From the NCBI RefSeq assembly GCF_004348265.1, contig NZ_SMNT01000049.1:1-40739 (forward strand): a stretch of 40,739 nucleotides of DNA. The letters are read 5' to 3'. This stretch comes from Methylobacterium segetis. Its GTDB lineage: Bacteria > Pseudomonadota > Alphaproteobacteria > Rhizobiales > Beijerinckiaceae. A model generated the notes under the pieces. The model was not told where the DNA came from and ran no database searches. It worked only from the letters and a program-made list of their open reading frames with translations. Shown piece after piece: positions 18,144-27,500 of this stretch (positions are counted from its first letter, which is position 1; each line of letters begins with the position of its first letter). A program made the position numbers and the translations under genes.

Positions 18144-20345
18144 TCACGCGGCTTGCTGGGCCGCCTCGCCGTAGAAGGTGCCGCCGGTCTCGGCCATGCG
18201 CAGGAGGTTGTCCGGCACGCCGAAGCGGGGTCCATGCTTGGCCTCGAGGCCGTGGGCGAGATCGACGAAGGCCTTGGCGCCCATGAAGTCGATGTAGGAG
18301 AGGGCGCCGCCCGTGAAGGGTGCGAAGCCGAAGCCGAGGATGGAGCCGACATCGGCCTCGCGCGGGTCCGTGATCACGCCCTCGCCGACGGTGCGGGCCG
18401 CCTCCAGCGCCTGGACGACGAGCAGGCGATGCTTCAACTCCTCCACATCCACCGCATCCGGATCGAGGCGGGCCGGCTGCAGGTCCCTGAGGCCGGGCCA
18501 GAGGCGCTTCGGCGCGCCCTCGGGATAATCGTAGAAGCCCTTCTTGTTCTTGCGTCCGAGTCGGCCGTGGGTCTCGACGAGCGCGGTGAGGAGCTTCATC
18601 TGGCCCGGATCGACCGCGTCGGCGCCGAGCTGAGCTTCGGTGGCGCGGGCGATCTTGAGGCCCAGGTCGAGCGCCACCTCGTCGTTGAGCGAGAGCGGGC
18701 CGACCGGCATGCCGGCCATGCGCCCGGCCGCCTCGATCATGGCGGGGGGCACGCCCTCCAACAGCATCTTGTGGCCTTCGAGAACGTAGGCCAGGACGCA
18801 GCGATTGGCGAAGAAGCCGCGGGAATCGTTGACGACGATCGGCGTCTTCTTGATCGCCCGCACGTAGTCGAGGGCCGTCGCGACGGCGCGCTCGCCCGTG
18901 GTGCCGCCGCGGATGATCTCCACGAGCATCATCTTCTCGACCGGCGAGAAGAAGTGGATGCCCACGAACTGCTCCGGCCGGCCCGAGGCCTTGGCGAGCC
19001 CCGTGATCGGCAGGGTGGAGGTGTTCGACGCGAAGATCACGTCGGGGCCGATCACGGCCTCGACCTTCCCGATCACCTCGGCCTTCACCTTCGGGTCCTC
19101 GAAGACGGCCTCGATGACGAGGTCGCAATCCTTGAGGTCCGCGTAGTCGGCGCTGGCATGGATGCGGGCGAGCAGCGCGTCGCGGTCGGCGGTCTTGGCG
19201 CGGCCCTTGCTGATCTGGTTGGTGACGAGCGTGTGGGCGTAGGCCTTGCCCTTCTCGGCGGCCTCGACCGACTGGTCGATCAGCACGACTTCCATGCCGG
19301 CATTGGCCGAGACGTAGGCGACGCCCGCGCCCATGAAGCCCGCGCCGACGACGCCCACCTTCCTGATGGCGGTCGGAGCCACGTCCTTGGGCCGGCGCGC
19401 GCCCTTGTTCAGCTCGCCCATCGAGATGAACAGGGTGCGGATCATCGCCGCCGCCTCCGTGGTGCGCAGGATCCGGGCGAAGTGCCGGCTCTCGACCTTG
19501 AGGGCGAGATCCATCGGCAGTTGCAAACCCTCGTAGACGGAGGTGAGGATCGCCTTGGCGGCCGGGTAATTGTCGTGCGTCTCGCGGCGGTAGATCGCGT
19601 TCGCCGGCGGCCAGATCATCATCCCGGCGGGCGAGTAGACCTTGCCGGACGGCGCCTTGAACTTCGGCACGTCCCAGGGCGCCACGGCCGAGCCGCCGGC
19701 TCGGATCCACTCCTTCGCCTTGGCGACGATCTCGTCCTTCGGCGCGACCGCGTGGACGAGGCCCATGTTGCGCGCCATGAGCGGGCGGATCTGCTCACCC
19801 TTGAACAGCATCTGCAGCGCGTCGCCGGTCTGCATCAGGCGGGCCACGCGCTGCGTGCCGCCGGCGCCGGGAAACAACCCGACCTTGATCTCGGGCAGGC
19901 CGACCCGCGTCCTGTCGTCGTCGGCGAGGATGCGGTGGTGGCAGGCGAGCGCCAGCTCGAAGGCGCCGCCGAGGCAGACGCCGGCGACTGCCGCGGCGAA
20001 GGGCTTCCCGCTCGTCTCGAGCTTCCGGTAGAGCAGGCTGAGGCGCCGCGATTCCTCGAAGAAGGCGCGCATCGCGGCCTCCTCGCCCTGCTCGGCCTTG
20101 AGGCGCTCGTACTCGCGGCCGAGGCCCTGGAGCATGGTGAGGTCGGCGCCGCCCGAGAAGTTGTCCTTGCCCGAGGCGATGACGCAGCCCTTGATGGCCG
20201 CGTCGCCCGCGACCGCGTCGACGATCCGCGCGAGCTCGTCCATCACCTCGGGGGTGATGACGTTCATCGAGCGGCCCGGCATGTCCCAGGTGGCCAGCGC
20301 GATGCCGTCGGCATCGGTCTCGAAGCGGAAATTCGTGAGATTCAT
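18144..20345 (-). CDS. fadJ: Bifunctional enoyl-CoA hydratase / 3-hydroxyacyl-CoA dehydrogenase (FadJ/FadB type)
   Basis: Carries out the second and third steps of beta-oxidation. The 733-residue product has an N-terminal crotonase domain (about 1-200: GKDNFSGGADL for the oxyanion hole and GLPEIKVGLFPGAGGTQR with the catalytic Glu), then an NAD-binding domain beginning at about residue 312 (KVGVVGAGFMGAGVAYVSAN), a segment VIEAVFEDPKVKAEV, the catalytic FVGIHFFSP stretch, and two C-terminal 3-hydroxyacyl-CoA dehydrogenase domains. The ATG at 20345 has GAGGA just upstream, so the longer frame start is rejected. It is the last gene of the run fadE, thiolase, DUF2059, fadJ. The FadJ versus FadB label is by similarity only. 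Confidence 0.93.
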   Translation of the reverse strand: MNLTNFRFETDADGIALATWDMPGRSMNVITPEVMDELARIVDAVAGDAAIKGCVIASGKDNFSGGADLTMLQGLGREYERLKAEQGEEAAMRAFFEESRRLSLLYRKLETSGKPFAAAVAGVCLGGAFELALACHHRILADDDRTRVGLPEIKVGLFPGAGGTQRVARLMQTGDALQMLFKGEQIRPLMARNMGLVHAVAPKDEIVAKAKEWIRAGGSAVAPWDVPKFKAPSGKVYSPAGMMIWPPANAIYRRETHDNYPAAKAILTSVYEGLQLPMDLALKVESRHFARILRTTEAAAMIRTLFISMGELNKGARRPKDVAPTAIRKVGVVGAGFMGAGVAYVSANAGMEVVLIDQSVEAAEKGKAYAHTLVTNQISKGRAKTADRDALLARIHASADYADLKDCDLVIEAVFEDPKVKAEVIGKVEAVIGPDVIFASNTSTLPITGLAKASGRPEQFVGIHFFSPVEKMMLVEIIRGGTTGERAVATALDYVRAIKKTPIVVNDSRGFFANRCVLAYVLEGHKMLLEGVPPAMIEAAGRMAGMPVGPLSLNDEVALDLGLKIARATEAQLGADAVDPGQMKLLTALVETHGRLGRKNKKGFYDYPEGAPKRLWPGLRDLQPARLDPDAVDVEELKHRLLVVQALEAARTVGEGVITDPREADVGSILGFGFAPFTGGALSYIDFMGAKAFVDLAHGLEAKHGPRFGVPDNLLRMAETGGTFYGEAAQQAA

Positions 20346-20537
20346 CGCTGATCCTCGGGTTGGCATCGGTGAGGCTGCTCACCCCGCCGGGTCGTTCGGG
20401 CCGTCCCGCTTCGCGCAGGACGCGTGGGTCATGGTCTCGGTGCCGGTCCGCCGGGCGGGGCCGGAGCCGTCGGGCTCCGGCCGCCTCGCGTCAGGGCGGC
20501 GCCGATCGAACGGCCGTCCGTCCCGAGGCGCCGGGCC

Positions 20538-21014
20538 TCATTTCGGCGTCGGCATTCCGGCCGGGCCGCCGTTCTCGCCGGCCGCGGCGATCGTCAGCAT
20601 GTTGATGAGCTTCGTGACGGCGTTCTGCGAGATCGTGGTCACCGTCGAGGACGGATCGGCGTTCATCGTCTGGAACTTCTGGTAGGTCTTGTCGTCGTAG
20701 ATCTCGTTGATGTGCTTCAGCTCGGCGAGCGAGAACTTGTCGGCGTATTCCTTGGCCAAGCCTTCGACCATGATGCCGCGCTGGTTCTCGAACTCGGCGC
20801 GCACCTCCTTGCGGACGGCATCGGCCTTCTCGTCCTTCATCGGCGCGACGGTCTTCTCCAGGGCGACGGTGAACCCGTTCTCCAAGTTCTTGATCACGGT
20901 CTTCTGAACGAGGGTCTTGGCCTCGGCGAGCTTGTCCGCGGCCTCGTCGGCGCGGGCGGCGAGCGGCAGGGCGAGAGCCGTCGTCAGGCAGAGGGTGGCG
21001 AGCAGTCGCGTCAT
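20538..21014 (-). CDS. Exported DUF2059-family protein
   Basis: 158 residues. Residues 1-23 (MTRLLATLCLTTALALPLAARA) form a Sec signal peptide ending in A-R-A. The mature protein is almost all helical and charged, and carries the DUF2059 signature YADKFSLAELKHINEIYDD before TYQKFQTMN. The tail is Gly/Pro-rich. A ribosome binding site GGGAG precedes the ATG. Members are periplasmic proteins of unknown function. It lies between the thiolase and fadJ genes, all on the minus strand, with gaps of 130 and 192 bases, so cotranscription with beta-oxidation enzymes is possible but a separate promoter is not excluded. Confidence 0.85.
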   Translation of the reverse strand: MTRLLATLCLTTALALPLAARADEAADKLAEAKTLVQKTVIKNLENGFTVALEKTVAPMKDEKADAVRKEVRAEFENQRGIMVEGLAKEYADKFSLAELKHINEIYDDKTYQKFQTMNADPSSTVTTISQNAVTKLINMLTIAAAGENGGPAGMPTPK

Positions 21015-21144
21015 CGTGGCGTTTCTCCCATGGCTGGTCTCTTGAGGCCGCCCCGTGCGTCGGGGCGGCCGCGCGCCCTCTACCAGCCCGCGCAAGGGTT
21101 TGGGAGGCGCGGCGTCCGCGCCGCACCCCCGGGCCCCCGGTTTC

Positions 21145-22353
21145 TCACACCCGTTCGATGATGGTCGCCGTGCCCATGCCGGCGCCGATGCAGAGCGTCA
21201 CGAGGGCCCGCTCCTTGCCGGTGCGTTCCAGCTCGTCGAGCACCGTGCCCAGGATCATCGCGCCGGTGGCGCCGAGCGGATGGCCCATGGCGATGGCGCC
21301 GCCATTGACGTTTACCTTCGCCGGGTCGAGGTCGAAAGCCTGCTGGAAGCGCAGGACCACGGAGGCGAAGGCCTCGTTGATCTCGAACAGGTCGATGTCG
21401 GACAGGTCCAGGCCGGCGCGCTTCAGGACCTTGCGCGTCACGTCGACCGGTCCGGTCAGCATCAGGGCCGGGTCCGAGCCGATATTGGCGAAGGCCCGGA
21501 TGCGGGCGCGGGGCTTGAGACCGGCCCCGTCGCCGGCTTCCCGGGAGCCGATCAGCACGGCCGCGGCACCGTCGACGATGCCCGACGAATTGCCGGCGTG
21601 GTGGACGTGGTCGACCGCCTCGACGTCGGGATGCGCGTCCGTCGCGACCGCGTCGAAGCCGCCCATCTGCCCCATCTGCACGAAGGAGGGCTTGAGCTGG
21701 CCGAGGGACTGCATGTCGGTGCCCCGCCGCATGTGCTCGTCGCGGTCGAGAAGCGTGATGCCGTTGACGTCCTTCACCGGCACGACCGAATTGCGGAACA
21801 GGCCCTCGTCCCAGGATTTGGCGGAGCGCTTCTGCGACTGGACCGCATAGGCGTCGCAATCGTCGCGGGTGAAGCCGTACTTGGTCGCGATCAGGTCGGC
21901 CGAGACGCCCTGCGGCATGAAGTAGGACTTGATGGCGATGTGGGGATCGACGGGCCAGGCCCCGCCCGAGGCGCCGAGCCCGACGCGGCTCATCGATTCG
22001 ACGCCGCCGCCCACCGTCATGTCGTGCTGTCCGGCCATGACCTGGGCCGCGGCGAAATTGATCGCGTCGAGGCCCGAGGCGCAGAAGCGGTTGATCTGCA
22101 CGCCGGGGACATGGGTGCCGTAATCGGCCACGAGCGCCGCCGCTCGGGCGATGTCGCCGCCCGCCTCGCCGACCGGGTCGACGCAGCCGAGCACCACGTC
22201 GTCGACGCGGCGGGTGTCGAGGGCGTTGCGCTCCTGGATCGCGCGCAGTGCCGCCTCGGCCAGCCGCAGCGCCGTCACCTCGTGCAGCGAGCCGTCCGGC
22301 TTGCCGCGCCCGCGGGGCGTGCGGACGTGATCGTAGATGTAGGCCTCGGGCAT
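21145..22353 (-). CDS. Acetyl-CoA C-acyltransferase (thiolase)
   Basis: Cleaves 3-ketoacyl-CoA to acetyl-CoA and a shortened acyl-CoA, or runs in reverse. The 402-residue product has the nucleophilic Cys 91 in INRFCASGLDAI, the NEAFA motif, His 358 in GGAIAMGHPLGATGA and the second catalytic Cys 388 in LCIGAGMGTA. It starts MPEAYIYDHVRTPRGRGKPDG, typical of alphaproteobacterial FadA-type thiolases. It sits between the acyl-CoA dehydrogenase (132 bases upstream, with a REP-like element in the gap) and the DUF2059 and fadJ genes, which supports a degradative role. Confidence 0.93.
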   Translation of the reverse strand: MPEAYIYDHVRTPRGRGKPDGSLHEVTALRLAEAALRAIQERNALDTRRVDDVVLGCVDPVGEAGGDIARAAALVADYGTHVPGVQINRFCASGLDAINFAAAQVMAGQHDMTVGGGVESMSRVGLGASGGAWPVDPHIAIKSYFMPQGVSADLIATKYGFTRDDCDAYAVQSQKRSAKSWDEGLFRNSVVPVKDVNGITLLDRDEHMRRGTDMQSLGQLKPSFVQMGQMGGFDAVATDAHPDVEAVDHVHHAGNSSGIVDGAAAVLIGSREAGDGAGLKPRARIRAFANIGSDPALMLTGPVDVTRKVLKRAGLDLSDIDLFEINEAFASVVLRFQQAFDLDPAKVNVNGGAIAMGHPLGATGAMILGTVLDELERTGKERALVTLCIGAGMGTATIIERV

Positions 22354-22402
22354 GGTGTCTTCCTCGTTGTCCTCCGGCCGGGTCGTCAGGGGATGGCCGC
22401 AC

Positions 22403-22452
22403 CCGGAGAGGTCGCGTCCGTCACCCCGTCCCTCTCCCGGACGGGAGAGGGG
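22403..22452. repeat. REP-like palindromic element, copy 1 (intergenic)
   Basis: A 50-bp element in the fadE-thiolase gap. Its core is a perfect 10-bp inverted repeat, CCCTCTCCCG (22430-22439) and CGGGAGAGGG (22442-22451), with a two-base loop. A further GGAGAGG at 22405-22411 can pair with CCTCTCC of the core, so two alternative hairpins are possible. It matches the second copy at 32223-32272 at 46 of 50 positions, in the same orientation. Confidence 0.85.
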
Positions 22453-22485
22453 ACCCGCGCTCGATCCTGCGTCAAGCCGGCATTC

Positions 22486-24279
22486 TCAGAATGCCTCGAC
22501 CGGCAGCGCCATCGTGGTCTCGGCGCCCGCCTTGATCCGGGTGAGGCGCACAGCCGTCTCCGGCAGCATACGCTCCATGAAGAAGCGGCCGGTGACGAGC
22601 TTGGCCTCCATCCGCTCGGCCGCGCCGTTCTCAGCCTGCTTCTTCGCGGCCGCGGCCTTGGCGATGCGGGCCCACATGTAGCCGAGCGCGACAAGACCGA
22701 GGAGGTGCATGTAGTCGGTGGCCCCGGCGCCCGCATTGTCGGGCTTGGCCATCGCGTTCTGCATGAACCACATGGTCGCGCCCTGCAGGTCGTTGAGCGC
22801 CGCCTGGAGCGGGCCCGTGAAGGCCTTCAGCGTCTCGTCCTCGTCGTGGTCCTTGATGAAGGTCTGGACCTCGCCGAGGAAGGTCATCATGGCGCGCCCG
22901 CCGTCCTTGGGCAGCTTGCGGCCGATCAGGTCCATCGCCTGGATGCCGTTGGCGCCCTCGTAGATCATGGCGATGCGGGCATCGCGCACGAACTGCGACA
23001 TGCCCCATTCCTCGATGTAGCCGTGGCCGCCGAACATCTGCTGGGCGGCGACCGCGTTGTCGAAGCCCTTGTCGGTGAGCACGCCCTTCACCACCGGGGT
23101 CATCAGGCCCATGTGGTCGTCGGCCGCCTGCCGCTCCTTGGCATCCTGCGAGCGGTGCACGATGTCGGCCTGCAGCGCCGTCCAGAGCACCAGGGCGCGG
23201 GCCGCCTCGTTGAAGGCGCGGATCTGCATCAGGGTGCGGCGCACGTCCGCATGCACGATGATGGGGTCGGCGGCCTTGTCGGGCGCCTTGGCGCCGGTGA
23301 GGGCGCGGCCCTGGAGGCGGTCCTTCGCGTAGGCCACCGCGTTCTGGTAGGCGACCTCGGACTGGCCGAGCCCCTGCACGCCGACGGCGAGCCGCGCCTC
23401 GTTCATCATCACGAACATGGCGTTGAGCCCGCGGTTGGCCTCGCCGACGAGCCAGCCCTTGGCGCCGTCGTAGTTCATGACGCAGGTCGAGTTGCCGTGG
23501 ATGCCCATCTTGTGCTCGATCGAGCCGCAGGACACGCCGTTGCGCTCGCCCACCGAGCCGTCCGCGTTCACCAGGAACTTCGGCACCACGAAGAGCGAGA
23601 TGCCCTTGGTGCCGGCCGGCGCGCCCTCGATGCGGGCGATGACGAGATGCACGATGTTCTCGGACAGGTCGTGCTCGCCGGCCGAGATGAAGATTTTCGT
23701 GCCGGTCAGCGCGTAGGAGCCGTCGCCGTTCGGCACGGCCTTGGTCTTCAGGAGGCCGAGATCCGTGCCGCAATGGGGCTCGGTGAGGTTCATGGTGCCG
23801 GTCCAGGCACCCTCGACCATCTTCGGCAGGTAGGTCTTCTTCTGCTCGTCCGAGCCGTGCACGAGGAGCGCCGCGACGGCGCCCTGGGTCAGGCCCGGAT
23901 ACATGGCGAGGGCGAGGTTCGCGGACGAGGCGAATTCCTGGATCGCCGTGTTGAGGGTCTGGGGCAGGCCCTGGCCGCCGAACTCCTCCGGCACCGAGAG
24001 ACCCATCCAGCCGCCCGCCGAGTAAGCGTCGTAGGCGGCCTTGAAGCCTTTCGGCGTCGTCACCGAGCCGTCCGCGTGGCGGGTGCAACCCTCATGGTCG
24101 CCGGACAGGTTGAGCGGCGCGAGCAGTTCCTCGGCGAGCTTGCCCCCCTCCGAGAGCACGGCCTCGACCACGTCCGGCGAGGCGTCCGCGAAGCCGGCGA
24201 GATTGTCGTGGCGGTGGAAGCCGAGCACGTCGTTCAGGAGGAAGAGCACGTCCTCGACCGGGGCGCGATAGCTCGGCAT
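22486..24279 (-). CDS. Acyl-CoA dehydrogenase (long, with C-terminal extension)
   Basis: FAD-dependent first step of beta-oxidation: acyl-CoA to trans-2-enoyl-CoA, electrons going to ETF. The 597-residue product starts MPSYRAPVEDVLFLLND, typical of the long DmdC/FadE-like group with an added C-terminal domain. Visible parts are GGWMGLSVPEEFGGQGLPQT, the substrate/FAD segment MNLTEPHCGTDLGLLKT, KIFISAGEHDL and the catalytic-base region IYEGANGIQAMDLIGRKL. A strong Shine-Dalgarno sequence, GGAGG, lies seven bases before the ATG. First gene of the cluster; a palindrome overlaps its probable promoter. Substrate chain length, or a 3-methylmercaptopropionyl-CoA substrate, cannot be read from the sequence. 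Confidence 0.93.
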   Translation of the reverse strand: MPSYRAPVEDVLFLLNDVLGFHRHDNLAGFADASPDVVEAVLSEGGKLAEELLAPLNLSGDHEGCTRHADGSVTTPKGFKAAYDAYSAGGWMGLSVPEEFGGQGLPQTLNTAIQEFASSANLALAMYPGLTQGAVAALLVHGSDEQKKTYLPKMVEGAWTGTMNLTEPHCGTDLGLLKTKAVPNGDGSYALTGTKIFISAGEHDLSENIVHLVIARIEGAPAGTKGISLFVVPKFLVNADGSVGERNGVSCGSIEHKMGIHGNSTCVMNYDGAKGWLVGEANRGLNAMFVMMNEARLAVGVQGLGQSEVAYQNAVAYAKDRLQGRALTGAKAPDKAADPIIVHADVRRTLMQIRAFNEAARALVLWTALQADIVHRSQDAKERQAADDHMGLMTPVVKGVLTDKGFDNAVAAQQMFGGHGYIEEWGMSQFVRDARIAMIYEGANGIQAMDLIGRKLPKDGGRAMMTFLGEVQTFIKDHDEDETLKAFTGPLQAALNDLQGATMWFMQNAMAKPDNAGAGATDYMHLLGLVALGYMWARIAKAAAAKKQAENGAAERMEAKLVTGRFFMERMLPETAVRLTRIKAGAETTMALPVEAF

Positions 24280-24350
24280 CTGAATTCCTCCGTCATGGGC
24301 GGCTGCGCGCCCTTCTCATCCGAGGCCGCGCGGCGCGCCGCGAGTCCCTC

Positions 24351-24372
24351 GATAGTTCATATGTAAACTATC
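24351..24372. promoter_or_regulatory. Palindromic operator candidate upstream of the acyl-CoA dehydrogenase gene
   Basis: GATAGTT (24351-24357) and AACTATC (24366-24372) are perfect 7-base arms around the eight-base centre CATATGTA. The site is AT-rich in a GC-rich region and lies 72 bases upstream of the dehydrogenase start. Size and symmetry fit a TetR-type dimer operator. No regulator gene is adjacent. The role is inference. Confidence 0.55.
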
Positions 24373-24389
24373 TCGATGGGCGAGGGCAA
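24361..24389 (-). promoter_or_regulatory. Probable promoter of the beta-oxidation cluster
   Basis: On the minus strand TTGCCC (24384-24389) and TTACAT (24361-24366) are 17 bases apart, which would give a 5' leader of about 75 bases before the dehydrogenase ATG. The -10 box lies inside the palindrome at 24351-24372, as expected for a repressor-controlled promoter. Confidence 0.4.
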
Positions 24390-24571
24390 GAGGGTGCTTG
24401 GGGGAGGCTGCGCCGCCCCCCTAGATTGCACCGTCCGAAAGGCGACCGTGCTTAACGGGGTGTTTACCAAGAAAGTTAATTGTTCGGACAGGCGGGTCAG
24501 TCCGCGCAACCTGCGATACGGGCGGGGGGCGCGAGGACCGGCACCGGAAGCTGTCGATCCCAGGTCCGACG

Positions 24572-27500
24572 ATGAGACGCAATCCCACCCCGAGCTTCGA
24601 GGGCTTCGACCCGGACGTGATCGAGGCTGCTCGGGAGGTCGCCCTTCGTGCCGGCGTCCCGCTCGAGACCTGGATGGCGTCCGTGCTGCCGGCCGAGAAG
24701 AAGCCCGCCCGCAGGCGGCGCGCGCCGGAGGAGACCTCCGCGCCCGAGCCCGCGAGCGCGCCGCCGAAGACAGCCGAGCCGGATACCGCGGACCGTTTCA
24801 CGGCGACGCTCGACGCGTTGATGAGCCGCCTCGACGCGATCGACCGCACCATCGCCGAGGATCGCGTCGCGTCGAAGGACGCCGCCGGCCGCGGGATCGA
24901 GGAGATCGAGGCCCGCATCGCCAAAGCGGTGGGCGAGGGTGCCGCGCCCGTGCAGAAGGTGGCGGATCGCCTCGGCGACATCGAGCGCCGCATGTCGGAA
25001 CTCGGCGAGCAGCTCGCCGCGCCCCGCCCGCTGGGGCGCCGTGGCCGCCCCGCCATCGCGGAGAAGCGCGACGCGGTCAGCGAGATCCGCCAGCGGCAGC
25101 GCGAGCTCGACGGCGGCGAGGCCGGGTCCGACGGCGTCGGCGCCCTTCAGCGGAATCTCGAGGAGCGGATCGAAGCCTCCCGCACGCTCTCCCCGGCGAT
25201 CTCCGAATTGCAGCGCGAGACGAGCCGTCTGCGCGAGTCGATCGGCGGGCTCGCCACCGGTCAGGACGTCGGCGCCCTCGAACAGGCGATGCTCTCGCTT
25301 GCCAACGGCGTGGAGCGCACGCAGGAGCCGGCGAACCTCGCCGCCATCGCCGCGCCGATCGAGCTGATCCGGGTCCAGGTCGAGCGGCTGGCCGGCGACG
25401 TCGCCGACAACGTGCATGCCCGCGTGGCGCGGGACGTGGAGCGGCTCGCCGCCCGCGTCGACAGCGCGCTCTCGGGAGGCGCCACGGGCTTCGCGGACCG
25501 CGACGCCCTGTCGAACCTCTTCGGCGAACTCGACGAGATCCGCCGGCTGATCGCCTCGCTGGCCGGCCCTGAGCGCATCCAGAGCCTCGCGCAGGGTGTC
25601 CAGGCGATCAGTGCCCAGGTCGCGCAGTTGCAGCGCGGCGTCGGCGCCGACCATGCCGAGATGGCGGAGCTGCGCCCGCTCCTCGAGGAGATCCGCAGCG
25701 GCCTCAAGGTGCCGAATGCCGGCGACCTCGCCGAGCAGATCCAGGCCATGGCGAGGAAGCTCGACGCGCTTCACGAGCGCGCCGCGCGGTCGGCCCCGGC
25801 CGAATCGCAGGCGATCCTCGGCCGCATCGACGCCCTCGCCGACCGGATGGAGCGCGTGAGCGCGAGCCCCGTCGGCGACCTGATCGACCGCCTCGAAGAG
25901 TTCGGCGAGACCCTGCGCCAGCCGCCGCGGGAGAGCGCGGAGCTCGCCACGATCCAGGCGCAGCTGCGGATCCTCGCCGAGAAGGTCGACGGCGTCGGCG
26001 CCCGGGGCGGCAGCGAGGGCCTCGACGCCCTCGAGCGCCAGGTCCTCGCGCTCACGAACCGTATCGACGCCCGCGGCGCCGATCCGACGCTGGCCGGCCT
26101 TGAGCGCACGATGAGCGAGCTGCTCCGGCAGGTCTCGTCGCTGCGCGAGGAGGCCCCGATCGAAGCGGCGGCGGAACTCGCGGCGCGCAACGCCGTCGCG
26201 GCGATGGTCGGCCGGTCGCAGAATGCCGATCCGGCCGAGATCGGTGGCCTGCGCTCGGCCTTCAGCGATCTCCTCCACCGGCACGAGGCGTCGGATCAGC
26301 GCCTGCAATCGACGCTCGCGGGCGTCCAGAGCGCCCTCGACCGCCTGGTCGCGCGTCTCGGCACCGTCGAGGGCGACGCCTCGGTCCTGCGCGCCGCGCC
26401 GAAGCCGCCGCAGGCTCGCGAGGAGCCGATCGAGGAGCGCCTGCTCGCCTCGACCAGCATGCCCGCGCCCCGCGCGCGGGGAGGACGCCGGCCCGAGCTG
26501 CCCCGCATCTCGGTCGGCGCGTCGGTGCCGGCCGTCGACACCGCCCGCGTCGCGGACGAGCTGCTCGAACCCGGTGCCGGCCGCCCGAGCCGCGAGACCG
26601 TGCCCGAGACGGGAGAGCCGGGCGACGCCTCGGCGGACATCAAGACGAGCTTCATCGCCGCCGCCCGCCGGGCCGCCCAGGCCGCCCAGGCCGAGGTCGC
26701 GTCGGAGGCGAGTCTCGCGGCGGAGCTCCGAGAGGATCGTGCGGGCATCCGCGCCAGCCTCGCGGCGCCCTCGCGCAGCACGGGCCGGACCGCCCGCCTG
26801 AGGGCGGAGATCGATCGGCGTCGCCGGCCCTTGCTTCTGGGCCTCGCGGCGATCGTGCTCCTCCTCGGCGCCCTCCAGGCCATCGGCCTGCGGGAGGATT
26901 CCGCCCCGGCACCCGCCGCCCCTCAGATCGTCGAATCCGCGCCGCGGGAGGCCCCGGCCACCGATTCTACCACCCAGGCGCGGCCGGCGCAGGCCGCCGC
27001 GCAGGCACCGGTCCAGGCCCCGGCCGAACCGCGCACGGCCCCCGCCGATCCGCAGACGACGCAGGCGATTCCGGCCCGCGGTGCGGACGCGGCCACCCCG
27101 GCGCCAGGCTCCGCCCGCTCCGTTGTCCCGCAGGTTGCGGGCATGGGGACGCTGGCGGGCGACCTCGCCGGCGTGCCGACGGGGCTCGCCAAGCTGCGCC
27201 AGGCCGCGCTCGAGGGCGACGGCGCTGCGATCTACGAGCTGGCGTCCCGCGAGGCGGACGGGCGCGGCATGCCGCGCGACCTCGCGGTGGCAGCCAAGCT
27301 CTACGAGAAGCTCGCGGCCGGCGGCTACGCGCCGGCGCAGTACAAGCTCGCGGGCCATCACGAGAAGGGCTCCGGCGTCATCCGGGATCTCGGCCAGGCG
27401 AAGCTCTGGTACGGGCGCGCCGCCGAGCAGGGGCATGCCCGCTCGATGCACAACCTCGCGGTCCTCTACGCCGAGAATCCCGGCCCGTCCGGGCGGCCCG

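Noticed and set aside
21055..24366. A 1103-codon plus-strand open frame opposite the thiolase and dehydrogenase genes
   Set aside because: Same shadow effect, His/Asp/Gly/Arg-rich, and it spans two well-defined enzyme genes and their gap.
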